Shown here: positions 24,966 to 33,359 of the stretch, piece after piece
Position numbering within the stretch: position 1 is the stretch's first letter
Layout: every line of letters begins with the position of its first letter
Assembly (NCBI RefSeq): GCF_004214935.1
Contig: NZ_SFCC01000007.1
Location: forward strand, 340,814 to 404,813
Direction of reading: 5' to 3'
Source of the DNA: Amycolatopsis suaedae
GTDB lineage: Bacteria > Actinomycetota > Actinomycetes > Mycobacteriales > Pseudonocardiaceae
Length of the DNA: 64,000 nucleotides
Made by a program: the position numbers and the translations under genes
The notes under the pieces: generated by a model
Databases searched by the model: none
What the model saw: the letters and a program-made list of their open reading frames with translations, nothing else
Told to the model about the DNA's origin: nothing

Positions 24966-25820
24966 TCAGCCCGCTTCGGCCCGGGGGCCGAACGAGTAAC
25001 CCTGGCCGCTGCCCGCGCCTGACTGCCCGGAGCCGGACGAGGCCGACGCCGGCGCCGCCGATCCGCGGTCGTCCAGTTCGCGCAGCTGCGACTCGAGGAA
25101 TCCACGCAGCCTCGTGCGGTACTCCCGCTCGATGGTGCGCAGCTCGTCGATCCGCTTGTTCAGCGTGTTCTTCTCCGCGTTGAGGCCGTTCATGGTCTCG
25201 GTGTACTTGCGCTGCGACTCGCGTTCCATGGTGGTCGCCTTGTCGCGCGCCTGCCGCTCCAGGGTCTCCACCCTGGTCCGGGCGTCGTTCAGCATGGTCT
25301 CGGCGCGGGTCCGCGCCTCGTTGACCATCGAGTCGGACTTGGCCCGGGCCTCGGACAGCAGCTGCTCCGACTTCGTCCGCGCCTCGGCGAGCATGCCGTC
25401 GGACTCGGTCTTGGCCTCGGCGGTGAGCCGGTCGGCCATCTCCTGGGCCAGGCCGAGCACCTTCGCGGCCTGCACGTTGGGCTCGCCACTGTCGCCCATC
25501 ATGCCGTGGGCCTGGGTCTGCTCCATCGGGCTCGGCGGCGGCACCGGGGCGAGCCTGCGAGGTTCCTCACGCACCGGGGCCGGAGGAGCCATGGAACCGG
25601 CGTTGGCCTTCGCCGTCTCCAGTTCGCCACGGGTCGATTCCAGCTCGGCATCGAGCTGCTCGACCTGCTGACGCAGTTCGTTATTGTCCTCGATCAGGCG
25701 GGCCAGTTCGGTCTCGACCAGGTCGAGGAACGCGTCCACCTCGTCCTCGTTGTAGCCCCGTTTGCCTATCGGCGGCTTGCTGAACGCGACGTTATGCACG
25801 TCAGCGGGGGTCAACGACAT
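24966..25820 (-). CDS. wag31: DivIVA/Wag31 polar growth scaffold
   Basis: 284 residues. The N-terminal DivIVA membrane-binding domain (residues 1-60, [35 protein letters not shown]) is followed by a proline-rich insert (about 75-110) and a long heptad coiled coil (about 120-250: repeated [24 protein letters not shown]). The tail is Gly/Ser/Ala-rich. Wag31 assembles at negatively curved cell poles and recruits the elongation machinery in actinobacteria. The threonine of the N-terminal PknA/B phosphosite used in mycobacteria is not identified here with certainty. Gene order sepF-yggT-wag31 downstream of ftsZ is the standard one. A terminator closes the unit. Confidence 0.96.
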   Translation of the reverse strand: MSLTPADVHNVAFSKPPIGKRGYNEDEVDAFLDLVETELARLIEDNNELRQQVEQLDAELESTRGELETAKANAGSMAPPAPVREEPRRLAPVPPPSPMEQTQAHGMMGDSGEPNVQAAKVLGLAQEMADRLTAEAKTESDGMLAEARTKSEQLLSEARAKSDSMVNEARTRAETMLNDARTRVETLERQARDKATTMERESQRKYTETMNGLNAEKNTLNKRIDELRTIEREYRTRLRGFLESQLRELDDRGSAAPASASSGSGQSGAGSGQGYSFGPRAEAG

Positions 25821-25869
25821 CAGATCACCTCACGCACTCCACGGACTGCAGGTCACCCGGGTTCCCCGA

Positions 25870-26154
25870 TCACCCGGGATACGCCAGTTGCATCAGTATG
25901 AACACAACCAACAGCAGCACCATAATCGATAAGTCCAGTCCGACGCCGCCAATCCGCACCATCGGGATGATCCGCCGGACCAGTCGGACCGGTGGGTCCG
26001 TAACTGTGTAGATGGTCTCCAGCGTCACCGCAACCCCTCCGGCGGGACGCCACTCACGCGCGAAGGTACGGACGAGCTCCACCACGACCCTCGCGGTCAG
26101 CAACAGCCAGAAGGCGAAAAGCACGTAGTAGAGGACGATCAGGACGGCTTGCAC
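25870..26154 (-). CDS. YggT family membrane protein
   Basis: About 94 residues with two hydrophobic helices: VLIVLYYVLFAFWLLLTARVV near the N-terminus and LDLSIMVLLLVVFILMQLAY at the C-terminus. Between them lies the family block ETIYTVTDPPVRLVRRIIPMVRIGG. YggT proteins are inner-membrane proteins linked to division and osmotic tolerance; the actinobacterial homologue always lies between sepF and wag31. Several in-frame GTG codons (26187, 26175, 26154) are possible starts. 26154 gives the family-like start just before the first helix; none has a strong Shine-Dalgarno sequence. It is probably cotranscribed with sepF (37 bp upstream) and wag31 (49 bp downstream). Confidence 0.88.
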   Translation of the reverse strand: MQAVLIVLYYVLFAFWLLLTARVVVELVRTFAREWRPAGGVAVTLETIYTVTDPPVRLVRRIIPMVRIGGVGLDLSIMVLLLVVFILMQLAYPG

Positions 26155-26191
26155 AGCACCACTCTGCCACAACACCGGCGCCGGCACGTCG

Positions 26192-26827
26192 TCAGTGACG
26201 CAGGAAGAGGCCGCCTTCGGCGATCCTCCGGCGGTCCTCGGCGGTCACGTCGACATCCGGCGGTGAGAGAAGGAACACCTTGTTGGTGACCTTGTCCATC
26301 GACCCCCGCAGCGCGAACGCCAGCCCGGCCGCGAAGTCGACGAGCCGCTTGGCGTCGGCATTCTCCATCTCGGTGAGGTTGATGATCACCGGGATGCCCT
26401 CCCGGTAGTGCTCACCGATCGCCCGCGCCTCCAGGTAGGACGTGGGGTGCAGGGTGGTGATCCGGCTCAGCGCGTCGCGGGAGTTCAGCCGCGCCTGCTC
26501 GGGCACGGGACGCAGGCGCGCCACCGGCTCGGGCTGCCGGTCCACGGCGAGCGCGCCCTGGACGGCGGGCACCGGACGGTCCCTGCCGCGCACCGGCTCG
26601 TCGTCGAAGTCGTCGCCCGCGTGGTAACGGCCACGCCCCCGCCCGCGGGCGGGCGGCTCGTCGTAGTCGTCCTCGTAGTAGTCGTCGTCACGAACGTCAC
26701 GGTCGTAACGACCACGGCGGTAGTCGTCGGACTCGTACCGGTCGTAAGCGTCGTAGGCTTCGCCGTCGTAACCGTCGTCGGCCGGGACCATTCCGAAGTA
26801 CGCCTTGAGTTTCTGCAGCGCGCTCAT
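26192..26827 (-). CDS. sepF: Cell division protein SepF
   Basis: 211 residues. An N-terminal amphipathic membrane-targeting helix (MSALQKLKAYFGMV) is followed by a very long charged Asp/Tyr/Arg linker (about 18-90). The C-terminal SepF domain (about 110-205) includes TLHPTSYLEARAIGEHYREG, VIINLTEMENADAKRLVDFAAGL and KVTNKVFLLSPPDVDV. SepF tethers FtsZ filaments to the membrane; actinobacteria lack FtsA and depend on it. The ATG at 26827 follows GGGAGG; a longer frame beginning at 26860 is rejected because the amphipathic helix must be N-terminal. It belongs to the ftsZ-pgeF-yggS-sepF-yggT-wag31 gene string. Confidence 0.95.
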   Translation of the reverse strand: MSALQKLKAYFGMVPADDGYDGEAYDAYDRYESDDYRRGRYDRDVRDDDYYEDDYDEPPARGRGRGRYHAGDDFDDEPVRGRDRPVPAVQGALAVDRQPEPVARLRPVPEQARLNSRDALSRITTLHPTSYLEARAIGEHYREGIPVIINLTEMENADAKRLVDFAAGLAFALRGSMDKVTNKVFLLSPPDVDVTAEDRRRIAEGGLFLRH

Positions 26828-26888
26828 CTGGTGGTGCCCTCCCTGCCTCGTCCACAGCACTCACGCCAGTGCCCCGCCGGGTGATTCT

Positions 26889-27623
26889 CTAGGGCGAGGC
26901 TAGACCGCGCCGTCCGAGCAACGCGGTTCCGACACGCACACACGTCGAGCCGTGAGCGATCGCCTGCTCCAGATCACCACTCATTCCCGCGGACAGTTCT
27001 ACCGCGCCGGGATGATCTTTGCGCAGGTTTTCCGATGCCTCCGCCAGTCGCTGGAATGCCGCGCCGGGCTCGGCGTCCAGTGGCGCGACCGCCATCAGAC
27101 CCCGGAGCCGCAGGTCACCCGATCGAGCGATGTGGTCGGCGAGCTCCCCCAACTGGGTGAGCGGGCATCCGCCGCGGGCCGGATCGGCGTCCAGGCTCAC
27201 CTGCACGAGGACGTCCAGCGGTCCGACGCGCTCCCCCGCGTCGACGGCGGTACGCGTGGCGCGGGCGAGCGCGTCGGCGAGGCGCACCGAGTCGACGGAC
27301 TGGACCTCGTCGGCCCAGCGGACGACCGAGCGGGCCTTGTTGCGCTGCAGCCTGCCCACCATGTGCCAGCGCACGCCGGAGTCCGGCCGCAGCCCGGCGA
27401 GTTCGGCGTGCTTGGCCGACGCCTCCTGGTCCCGGTTCTCGGCGAGGTCGGTCATGCCGAGGTCGGTGAGCAACGCGGCGTCGGAGGCGGGGAAGGTCTT
27501 GGTGACGGCCAGCAGCCGCACCTCGGCCGGGGCGCGCCCGGCCGCCACGCAGGCGGCGTCCACCCGCGCCCGGACCTCGGCCAGCGCCGCCCGGAGTTCC
27601 TCGCGGCGGTCCTGCTCGGTCAT
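26889..27623 (-). CDS. YggS/PLPBP family pyridoxal-phosphate homeostasis protein
   Basis: 244 residues, a single-domain alanine-racemase-like TIM barrel. The PLP lysine is in LLAVTKTFP (Lys 42), and the family blocks WHMVGRLQRNKAR, SVDSVRLADAL and LSAGMSGDLEQAIAHGSTCVRVGTALLG are present. It binds and buffers PLP and affects amino-acid homeostasis but is not an enzyme with a known substrate. The ATG at 27623 overlaps the pgeF stop (ATGA). The usual family motif ENYVQE is replaced by AENRDQEA (near 80), a conservative family variant. Located between pgeF and sepF as in other actinobacteria. Confidence 0.94.
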   Translation of the reverse strand: MTEQDRREELRAALAEVRARVDAACVAAGRAPAEVRLLAVTKTFPASDAALLTDLGMTDLAENRDQEASAKHAELAGLRPDSGVRWHMVGRLQRNKARSVVRWADEVQSVDSVRLADALARATRTAVDAGERVGPLDVLVQVSLDADPARGGCPLTQLGELADHIARSGDLRLRGLMAVAPLDAEPGAAFQRLAEASENLRKDHPGAVELSAGMSGDLEQAIAHGSTCVRVGTALLGRRGLASP

Positions 27624-28324
27624 GCCTCCACCCAGGTGATCGCGGCCAGCCGGCCGGTGGTTCCGTCCCGCCGGTAGCTGAACAGCGTGGCGTCCTCGGC
27701 CGTGCAGCGCGGGTCCACGCCGATCCTGCCGACACCGGCGTCGGCGAGCTGCCGCCACAGGCCGGCCCGCAGGTCGATGCCCGGCGTACCGGCGCGGCTG
27801 CGGCAGGCACTGCCGGGCAGGTGCTTCTCGACGTCGTCGGCCATGGCGGCCGGCACCTCGTAGCACTCGCCGCAGATGGCGGGGCCGAGCAGCGCCTCGA
27901 CGCGGTCCGGCTCGGCCCCGTTGGCCTTCATCGCCTCCAGCGCCGCGGGGACGACGCCCACCCGGGCGCCGACCCGGCCGGCGTGCACGGCGGCCACGAC
28001 ACCGGCGTGCGGGTCACCGAGCAGGACGGGAACACAATCGGCGACGAGCGCCACCAGTGCGATCCCGGGCCGGGCGGTGACCAGTGCGTCGGTGGCCTCG
28101 GCGGGCTCGCCGCCGGGCTCGTCGACCACGGTCACCGTGCGCCCGTGGACCTGCTCCATCCACGCCAGACTGCCGGGCTCCAGGCCCAGTTCGCTCGCCA
28201 GCCGCTCCCGGTTGGCGGCGACGGCCTCCGGGGCGTCACCGACGTGGTCACCGAGGTTGAAGCTGTCGTACGGCGGCGCGGATGCCCCGCCCGCCCGAGT
28301 CGTGACCACGCGACGAATGCGCAA
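27620..28324 (-). CDS. pgeF: PgeF/YfiH-family polyphenol-oxidase-like (peptidoglycan editing) protein
   Basis: 234 residues. The Cu/Zn-site motifs of the DUF152 fold are visible: WMEQVHGRTV (His), ADCVPVLLGD (Cys) and AAVHAGRVGARVGV (His). Family members remove wrongly inserted residues from cell-wall precursors (PgeF in E. coli) or act on purine nucleosides (LACC1). The start is TTG at 28324, supported by GGAGG 7 bases upstream; no in-frame ATG/GTG with a ribosome-binding site lies near. It is 47 bp downstream of ftsZ and overlaps yggS. The cell-wall gene context agrees with a peptidoglycan quality-control function. Confidence 0.9.
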   Translation of the reverse strand: MRIRRVVTTRAGGASAPPYDSFNLGDHVGDAPEAVAANRERLASELGLEPGSLAWMEQVHGRTVTVVDEPGGEPAEATDALVTARPGIALVALVADCVPVLLGDPHAGVVAAVHAGRVGARVGVVPAALEAMKANGAEPDRVEALLGPAICGECYEVPAAMADDVEKHLPGSACRSRAGTPGIDLRAGLWRQLADAGVGRIGVDPRCTAEDATLFSYRRDGTTGRLAAITWVEA

Positions 28325-28371
28325 AGCCGTCCCTCCACATGCACCTGTAGGGCCGACCTTATCGGCACGCG

Positions 28372-29706
28372 TCAGCGGCGCATGAAGGGCGGGACGTCGA
28401 CCTCGTCGTCGCTCGGGTCGTCGGTCACCGGCACGGCGCGGCCGGGCAGGTTGCCCTGGTTACCCGGCGAGGACGCGGTGGTGCGCGGCGTCGGGTACCC
28501 GCCGCGGGACGCGCCCGGCTGCGGCAGGCCGCCGGAGATCGACCCGGTGCTGCTGCTGAAGCCGGCGCCGGAGGAACCCGAGCCCGGCGTGGCGGGCGGA
28601 CGCTGCGGCGCGGCGGCGGTCGACGCACCCGGCACCCCGGGCACCGGCGTCCGCGTGGACGGCGCGGCAGGCGCGCCGCCGCCCACTTGACCGGCCTGCG
28701 CGGACGCGGTCGTCGACGAACGGCCGATGGCCTGCGTGTCCAGCTTCTTGTGGGTGGGCGCGCCCGCGTCGAACCCGGCCGCGATCACGGTGACCCTGAC
28801 CTCGTCGCCGAGGGAGTCATCGATGATCGTGCCGAAGATGATGTTCGCCTCGGGGTGCGCCGACTCCTGGACCAGCGACGCGGCCTCGTTGATCTCGAAC
28901 AGGCCCAGGTCGGACCCGCCGGCGATGGACAGCAGCGCGCCGTGCGCACCGTCCATCGAGGCCTCCAGCAGCGGAGAGTTGATGGCCTTCTCCGCGGCCT
29001 GCACGGCGCGACCCTCGCCACGCGCCGAGCCGATGCCCATCAACGCGCTGCCCGCACCGGACATGACGCTCTTGACGTCGGCGAAGTCCAGGTTGATCAG
29101 GCCGGGCGTGGTGATCAGGTCGGTGATGCCCTGGACACCCGACAGGAGCACCTCGTCGGCCGACCGGAAGGCGTCCATCAGCGAGACGCCGATGTCGCCC
29201 AGCTGCAGGAGCCGGTCGTTGGGGATGACGATCAGGGTGTCGCACTCGTTACGCAGGGACTGGATGCCCTCCTCGGCCTGCCTGCCCCGCCGCTTGCCCT
29301 CGAAGGTGAACGGCCGGGTGACCACGCCGATGGTGAGCGCGCCCAGCTTGCGGGCGATCTGCGCGACGACCGGGGCACCACCGGTACCCGTGCCGCCGCC
29401 CTCGCCCGCGGTGACGAAGACCATGTCGGCGCCCTTGAGCACCTCCTCGATCTCGTCGCGGTGGTCCTCGGCGGCCTTCTGGCCGACCTCCGGCGCCGCC
29501 CCGGCGCCCAGACCCCTGGTCAGCTCGCGGCCGATGTCCAGCTTGACGTCCGCGTCGGACATCAGCAGTGCCTGCGCGTCGGTGTTCACCGCGATGAACT
29601 CGACACCCTTGAGGCCGACCTCGATCATGCGGTTCACGGCGTTCACTCCGCCGCCGCCGATTCCGACGACCTTGATCACCGCGAGGTAGTTGTGCGGGGG
29701 CGTCAT
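28372..29706 (-). CDS. ftsZ: Cell division GTPase FtsZ
   Basis: 444 residues. The tubulin/FtsZ signature GGGTGTG lies at about residues 103-109, preceded by [15 protein letters not shown] and followed by NPSD-type and T7-loop regions ([20 protein letters not shown]). A flexible Pro/Ser/Thr-rich linker (about 320-425) ends in the conserved C-terminal peptide [12 protein letters not shown] that binds SepF. It polymerises at mid-cell to build the Z ring. The ATG at 29706 follows AGGAAGG. A sigma-A-like promoter is visible 73-101 bp upstream. Unlike most relatives, ftsQ is not immediately upstream; a SigK locus separates them. Confidence 0.98.
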   Translation of the reverse strand: MTPPHNYLAVIKVVGIGGGGVNAVNRMIEVGLKGVEFIAVNTDAQALLMSDADVKLDIGRELTRGLGAGAAPEVGQKAAEDHRDEIEEVLKGADMVFVTAGEGGGTGTGGAPVVAQIARKLGALTIGVVTRPFTFEGKRRGRQAEEGIQSLRNECDTLIVIPNDRLLQLGDIGVSLMDAFRSADEVLLSGVQGITDLITTPGLINLDFADVKSVMSGAGSALMGIGSARGEGRAVQAAEKAINSPLLEASMDGAHGALLSIAGGSDLGLFEINEAASLVQESAHPEANIIFGTIIDDSLGDEVRVTVIAAGFDAGAPTHKKLDTQAIGRSSTTASAQAGQVGGGAPAAPSTRTPVPGVPGASTAAAPQRPPATPGSGSSGAGFSSSTGSISGGLPQPGASRGGYPTPRTTASSPGNQGNLPGRAVPVTDDPSDDEVDVPPFMRR

Positions 29707-29778
29707 CGGGCCGCCTTCCTGATCGTGCGTTGTTCCGTGTTGCCTGCCGGGCGCCGACCCAACTCTGAAAACCCTCGA

Positions 29779-29807
29779 TGTCTACTTCAGGCTTAGAGTT
29801 ATGTCAA
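29779..29807 (-). promoter_or_regulatory. Sigma-A-type promoter of ftsZ
   Basis: On the minus strand TTGACA (29807-29802) is followed after exactly 17 bases by TAGACA (29784-29779), giving an untranslated leader of about 65 nt before the ftsZ ATG. This autonomous promoter fits the separation of ftsZ from ftsQ in this genome. Confidence 0.7.
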
Positions 29808-29916
29808 CTACCGACCTTGTGCAGGAAGGTAAGGTTCGCCAACGCGCGAATCCAGCAGCCACGCCGCGCGCGTCGCAATCTTCTTTGCCCCGCAACCGGT
29901 TCGCGTGTGGTCACCG

Positions 29917-30690
29917 TCAAGTCCGCATGGGGACCACGAGGATCGGCTGGGTGGTGGGCCGCGGCGACCCTCCCCTGGGCTCCACGGTGAGGCCCAGTTT
30001 GGCGACGCCTGCCAGGCCCTGAGCGGTGACCACCGAGCCCGGCGCACTGCCCCCGGTAACCAGCCCGATGGACCGCGGATCCGACCCGTCGGCCGGCATC
30101 AGCCACACCTGGTAGTCCCGGTCGGCGGCGCGTTCGGGCAGGCCGTGGGCCAGGAAGGCCACTCTGTCCAGGCTCGGCGACATCAGCACCGTGCCCGACC
30201 CGCCGGTCGCCGACACCGCGTGCACGGTCCGCACGTCGGGCGCGGCCAGCAACTGCCCCATCGGGGCGTAGCGCTGCCTGGCGTCGGCCAGCTGACGCTG
30301 GGCGGCGTCCAGGTCGCCCTGGCGGTCCAATGCGATCCCGCCGAAGATCCCGGCGGCGGCCAGCCCGGCGACGGCCGCGGCGGCGCTGACCCACACGGCC
30401 CACCGCGGGGCTCCGGCGCGCCGCCGGACCCGGTCGGCAGCCGCGATCGGCGGGACCTGGCGGGTGTCGCCGATCTCGGCGAGCACCCGGTCCCGCAGCG
30501 CGGGCGGCGGTTCCTCGGCGACGGCCGAGCCCAGCCGCGCCGCGGTGGCGGTCAGCTCGCGGACCTCCTGCGCGCAGGAGGGACATTCGGCCAGATGCCG
30601 CTCGAACTGGGCACGTTCGTGCTCGGTCAGCGCGTCCAGCGCGTAGGCACCGGTCAGCGCGTGCAGATCCGGTGGTGTCGGCTCGTTCAC
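29917..30690 (-). CDS. rskA: Anti-sigma-K factor RskA
   Basis: 257 residues. An N-terminal zinc-associated anti-sigma domain with H-x3-C-x2-C (His 32, Cys 36, Cys 39 in HLAECPSCAQEV) is followed by one transmembrane helix (about 97-121) and a periplasmic RskA domain (about 130-257, with MSPSLDRVAFLAHGLPE and YQVWLMPADGSDPRSIGLV). It holds SigK inactive at the membrane and is expected to release it after regulated intramembrane proteolysis under redox or envelope signals. The GTG overlaps the sigK stop (GTGA). It is the last gene of the FAD oxidase-DUF1365-sigK-rskA operon, whose promoter appears itself SigK-dependent, so the loop is autoregulatory. Confidence 0.94.
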   Translation of the reverse strand: MNEPTPPDLHALTGAYALDALTEHERAQFERHLAECPSCAQEVRELTATAARLGSAVAEEPPPALRDRVLAEIGDTRQVPPIAAADRVRRRAGAPRWAVWVSAAAAVAGLAAAGIFGGIALDRQGDLDAAQRQLADARQRYAPMGQLLAAPDVRTVHAVSATGGSGTVLMSPSLDRVAFLAHGLPERAADRDYQVWLMPADGSDPRSIGLVTGGSAPGSVVTAQGLAGVAKLGLTVEPRGGSPRPTTQPILVVPMRT

Positions 30691-31304
30691 GCGGTCACCC
30701 CCAGACAGTCCCGCAGCCTGATCAGCCCGTCCCGCAGCCGGGTCTTCACCGTCCCATGTGGCGTGTCGAGCACCTCGGCGACCTCGCGGTAGGTGTAGCC
30801 CTGGTAGTAGGCGAGCACCACCGACTCGCGCTGCAGTTCGGTCAGCGTGCCGAGGCAGCGGCGCACCTGCTGGCGCTCCAGCTTCGTCGCGGCCGATTCG
30901 GCCACCTCGTCGAACGGCCGCGTCCTGCTGGCCTCGAACGTCGCCCTGGCCTCGCGTTCGGTCGACGCGCGGGCCGAGCGCACCCGGTCGACGGCCCGGC
31001 GGTGCGCGACGGTCAGCGCCCAGTTCATCGCGTTGCCCCGCTCCGGGCTGAACCGCGCAGCGGTGCGCCACAGCTCCACCAGCACCTCCTGCGCGACCTC
31101 CTCGGACTGCGCGCGGTCCCGCACGATGCGCCGCACCAGCCCGAACACCGGACCGGCCAGCAGGTCGTAGAGCTGCTCGAACGCCCGCTCGTCACCCCTG
31201 GCGACGCGGACGAGCAGTTCCTCGGCGGTCGCGGCCTCCGCCGGGACCGGCCGCGGCTTGCCTGCCCTCTCAGCCCTCTCAGCCCTCTCGGCCCTGTCAG
31301 CCAT
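30687..31304 (-). CDS. sigK: ECF RNA polymerase sigma factor SigK
   Basis: 205 residues. Sigma region 2 covers about 30-100 (RGDERAFEQLYDLLAGPVFGLVRRIVRD, SEEVAQEVLVELWRTAARF) and region 4 about 140-200 (LTELQRESVVLAYYQGYTYREVAEVLDTPHGTVKTRLRDGL is split over this region). Identity as SigK rests on the paired RskA and on the DUF1365/FAD-oxidase/cyclopropane-synthase/DUF1295 neighbourhood, which matches M. tuberculosis Rv0444c-Rv0449c. The ATG at 31304 overlaps the DUF1365 stop by 8 bases. The first 14 residues are a translated 9-bp tandem repeat (AER units), an oddity absent from the core domain. Confidence 0.94.
   Translation of the reverse strand: MADRAERAERAERAGKPRPVPAEAATAEELLVRVARGDERAFEQLYDLLAGPVFGLVRRIVRDRAQSEEVAQEVLVELWRTAARFSPERGNAMNWALTVAHRRAVDRVRSARASTEREARATFEASRTRPFDEVAESAATKLERQQVRRCLGTLTELQRESVVLAYYQGYTYREVAEVLDTPHGTVKTRLRDGLIRLRDCLGVTA
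31266..31301 (-). repeat. 9-bp tandem repeat encoding the SigK N-terminus
   Basis: Four consecutive 9-base units (GCT-GAC-AGG, then GCC-GAG-AGG and two GCT-GAG-AGG) specify ADR-AER-AER-AER directly after the start codon. In-frame unit gain or loss by slippage would lengthen or shorten the protein without a frameshift. Confidence 0.75.
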
Positions 31305-32019
31305 GCAGGCCTCCCGCCCTCGCGGCCAGCACCGGCCGGGGCGCGCGGCGCAGCCACAGCGCCACCCCGTGCCGGCGGATGAGCAGTGACACCCGGTGTG
31401 GCACCAGCGGGCCGGTCAGCACCATACGCAGCACGCGCACCAGGGTGACCCGGCGGCGCACCCCGCGCAGCGTGGCGGCCAGTGTGGTCACCCCGCCCTG
31501 GCGCAGGCCGACCGACAGCGACAGCAGCGCGTCGGGCACCGGCAGCCGCATCCGGTAGCCGCCGCCGTCGGCCTGGAACGGCGACACGGAGAACTCCTTC
31601 GGCGTGCCGGCCCGCCCTTCCTCGGGGAACAGCAGGTAGGCGTGCCTGCCGCGGTAGGTGTTGTGCACCTCGGCGACCACGCACGCCGGTTCGCCGCCGG
31701 GCCGGTGACACCAGTAGACGGTGAGCGGGTCGAACACGTGCCCGAGCAGCCGCGCGGACGCCAGCATCAGCACCCGGCCGCCGGCCAGGTCGACGCCACG
31801 TTCGGCCAGCCACCCGTCGAGTTTGTGCCGGATGGTGCCGGGCTCTCCCGCGCGGAAGTGGTCCCTGGCGTCGAACCGGGCGAACGGCTGCAGCCAGCGG
31901 GGCAGCGGAGCCGGGTCGTCGAGGTCGACGCACCACAGCGCCAGCCGGTGGGTGAACGTCAGCGGCGGGTCGATCGGGCGCCGGTGGGCCACGGTCGCCT
32001 CGTACAGCACGGCACTCAC
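31297..32019 (-). CDS. DUF1365 domain protein (SigK-locus partner)
   Basis: 240 residues with the DUF1365 blocks RPIDPPLTFTHRLALWCVDLDD, FDPLTVYWCHRPGGEP, AEVHNTYRGRHAYL and KEFSVSPFQADGGGYR. No transmembrane signal is obvious beyond moderate hydrophobicity near the C-terminus. The family is found next to FAD amine oxidases and cyclopropane/methyl-branched lipid methyltransferases, and is thought to take part in fatty-acid modification such as furan or cyclopropane synthesis; biochemistry is not settled. The GTG start overlaps the FAD oxidase stop (GTGA) and its own stop overlaps the sigK start, so the operon is tightly coupled. Confidence 0.88.
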   Translation of the reverse strand: MSAVLYEATVAHRRPIDPPLTFTHRLALWCVDLDDPAPLPRWLQPFARFDARDHFRAGEPGTIRHKLDGWLAERGVDLAGGRVLMLASARLLGHVFDPLTVYWCHRPGGEPACVVAEVHNTYRGRHAYLLFPEEGRAGTPKEFSVSPFQADGGGYRMRLPVPDALLSLSVGLRQGGVTTLAATLRGVRRRVTLVRVLRMVLTGPLVPHRVSLLIRRHGVALWLRRAPRPVLAARAGGLHG

Positions 32020-33287
32020 CAGCCCACCCCCAGCGCGGCCGCGGCCCGGACGCCGGACGAGCAGCCGTCCTCGTGGAACCCCCAGCCGTGGTAGGCGCCC
32101 GCGTAGGCCAGCCGGGGGCCGTTCAGGCCGGGCAGCCGCCGCTGCGCGGCGACCGACTCCTCGGTGTAGACCGGGTGGTCGTAACGCATGCGGGCGATCA
32201 CCCGGTCCGCGGGCGGCGGGGCGGCCGGGTTCAGCGTCACGACGTAACGGGTCGGCTCGGCCAGGCCCATCAGCCGGTTCAGGTCGTAGCTGACCCGCAC
32301 GGCAGGCCCGTCGGCGCCGCAGTGCGGAGCGACGTAGTTCCACGCCGCGCCTGCCGCCGGTACCGCCGGCAGGACACGATCATCGGTGTGCAGCCAGGTG
32401 TCGTTGGCGGAGTAACGGAACGCGCCGAGCACCTCGCATTCGGCGCCGGTCGGGTTGCTCAGCAACCGCAGTGCCTGATCGGCGTGGGTGGCGACGACCA
32501 CCCGGTCCACCCGGTACGGGGTGTCGCCGTCGTCGCGGACCTCCAGCCCCTCGGCCAGGCGGGTGACCGCGCGCACCGGGGTCGACACGTGCACGGCGGT
32601 GAGCTGCTTGGCCGCCCGCTCCACGTACTCGCGCGACCCGCCGACCACCGTGCGCCAGCGCGGCGACCCGCCGACCGACAGCATCCCGTGGTTGCGCAGG
32701 AACTCGAACAGGTACCGGGCCGGGTAGCGCAGGGTGTCGGTCCGGTCCGCCGACCACACCGTGGACACCAGCGGCAGGACGAAGTGGTCGGCGAAGTAGC
32801 GGCTGTACCCGCCGATGGCCAGGAACGCCCCCAGCGGCACGTCGGCGGTGGCACCGGCGTGGGTGAGCAGCGCGCGGGCATGCCGGTGGAACCGCTTCAC
32901 CTCGGCCAGCATCCGCAGGTACCGGCCGCGCACCAGGTTCGTGGCGGCGGGGAACAGACCGCGGACGCCCTTCGCCCCGGCGTAGAGCAGGCCGCAGCCG
33001 TCGCAGCGGATGCTCATCGACATCTCGGTGCCGCGGGTACGCACGCCCAGCTCACCGAACAGCCGCAGCAGTGTCGGGTAGGTGCGCTCGTTGTGCACCA
33101 GGAACCCCGTGTCGACGCCGACCGTGCCACCCGACGCGCTGGGCACGTCGTGGGTGTGGGCGTGCCCGCCGAGGCGGTCCTCGGCCTCGAACAGCAGGAC
33201 GTCGTAGCGGCGCTGCAGCAGATAGGCCGCGGTCAGGCCGGCCACCCCGGCACCGATCACGGCGACTCGTTCTCCAGTGGTCTCCAC
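32016..33287 (-). CDS. FAD-dependent amine-oxidase-like oxidoreductase (Rv0449c type)
   Basis: About 423 residues. An N-terminal Rossmann FAD motif (VAVIGAGVAGLTAAYLL then LFEAEDRLGGHAHTH) is followed by the NAD(P)-binding/amine oxidase body (DTGFLVHNERTYPTLLRLF, VGGSREYVERAAKQL) and C-terminal YAGAYHGWGFHEDGCSSG. The usual choice would be ATG 33296. However, a CCGAAT -10 element overlaps that codon, and the mirror-image position of the divergent gene's start predicts transcription from GTG 33287, in frame and keeping the whole FAD strand. I therefore annotate 33287 as a leaderless start. Partner of DUF1365 and the divergent methyltransferase in lipid modification, by synteny. Confidence 0.87.
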   Translation of the reverse strand: METTGERVAVIGAGVAGLTAAYLLQRRYDVLLFEAEDRLGGHAHTHDVPSASGGTVGVDTGFLVHNERTYPTLLRLFGELGVRTRGTEMSMSIRCDGCGLLYAGAKGVRGLFPAATNLVRGRYLRMLAEVKRFHRHARALLTHAGATADVPLGAFLAIGGYSRYFADHFVLPLVSTVWSADRTDTLRYPARYLFEFLRNHGMLSVGGSPRWRTVVGGSREYVERAAKQLTAVHVSTPVRAVTRLAEGLEVRDDGDTPYRVDRVVVATHADQALRLLSNPTGAECEVLGAFRYSANDTWLHTDDRVLPAVPAAGAAWNYVAPHCGADGPAVRVSYDLNRLMGLAEPTRYVVTLNPAAPPPADRVIARMRYDHPVYTEESVAAQRRLPGLNGPRLAYAGAYHGWGFHEDGCSSGVRAAAALGVGW

Positions 33288-33294
33288 GTGGGGC

Positions 33295-33352
33295 ATTCGG
33301 TGCCGCCCCGGCCGTGGATTGGTGCCAATCCACCCGCGCCGGGGCTCCGAAT
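33295..33352. promoter_or_regulatory. Mirror-symmetric bidirectional SigK promoter
   Basis: A palindrome GTGGATTGG-TG-CCAATCCAC (33314-33333) supplies a CCAATCC -35-like element on each strand. On both strands a CCGAAT -10-like element follows after 15 bases (+ strand 33347-33352; - strand 33300-33295). Published mycobacterial SigK promoters carry CCATCC and CCGAAT elements. Both -10 boxes are equidistant from the palindrome centre (33323.5), and so are ATG 33360 and GTG 33287, each 8 bases past the -10 box. No Shine-Dalgarno sequence precedes either start, which suggests two leaderless mRNAs. Confidence 0.78.
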
Positions 33353-33359
33353 ACCGGGC

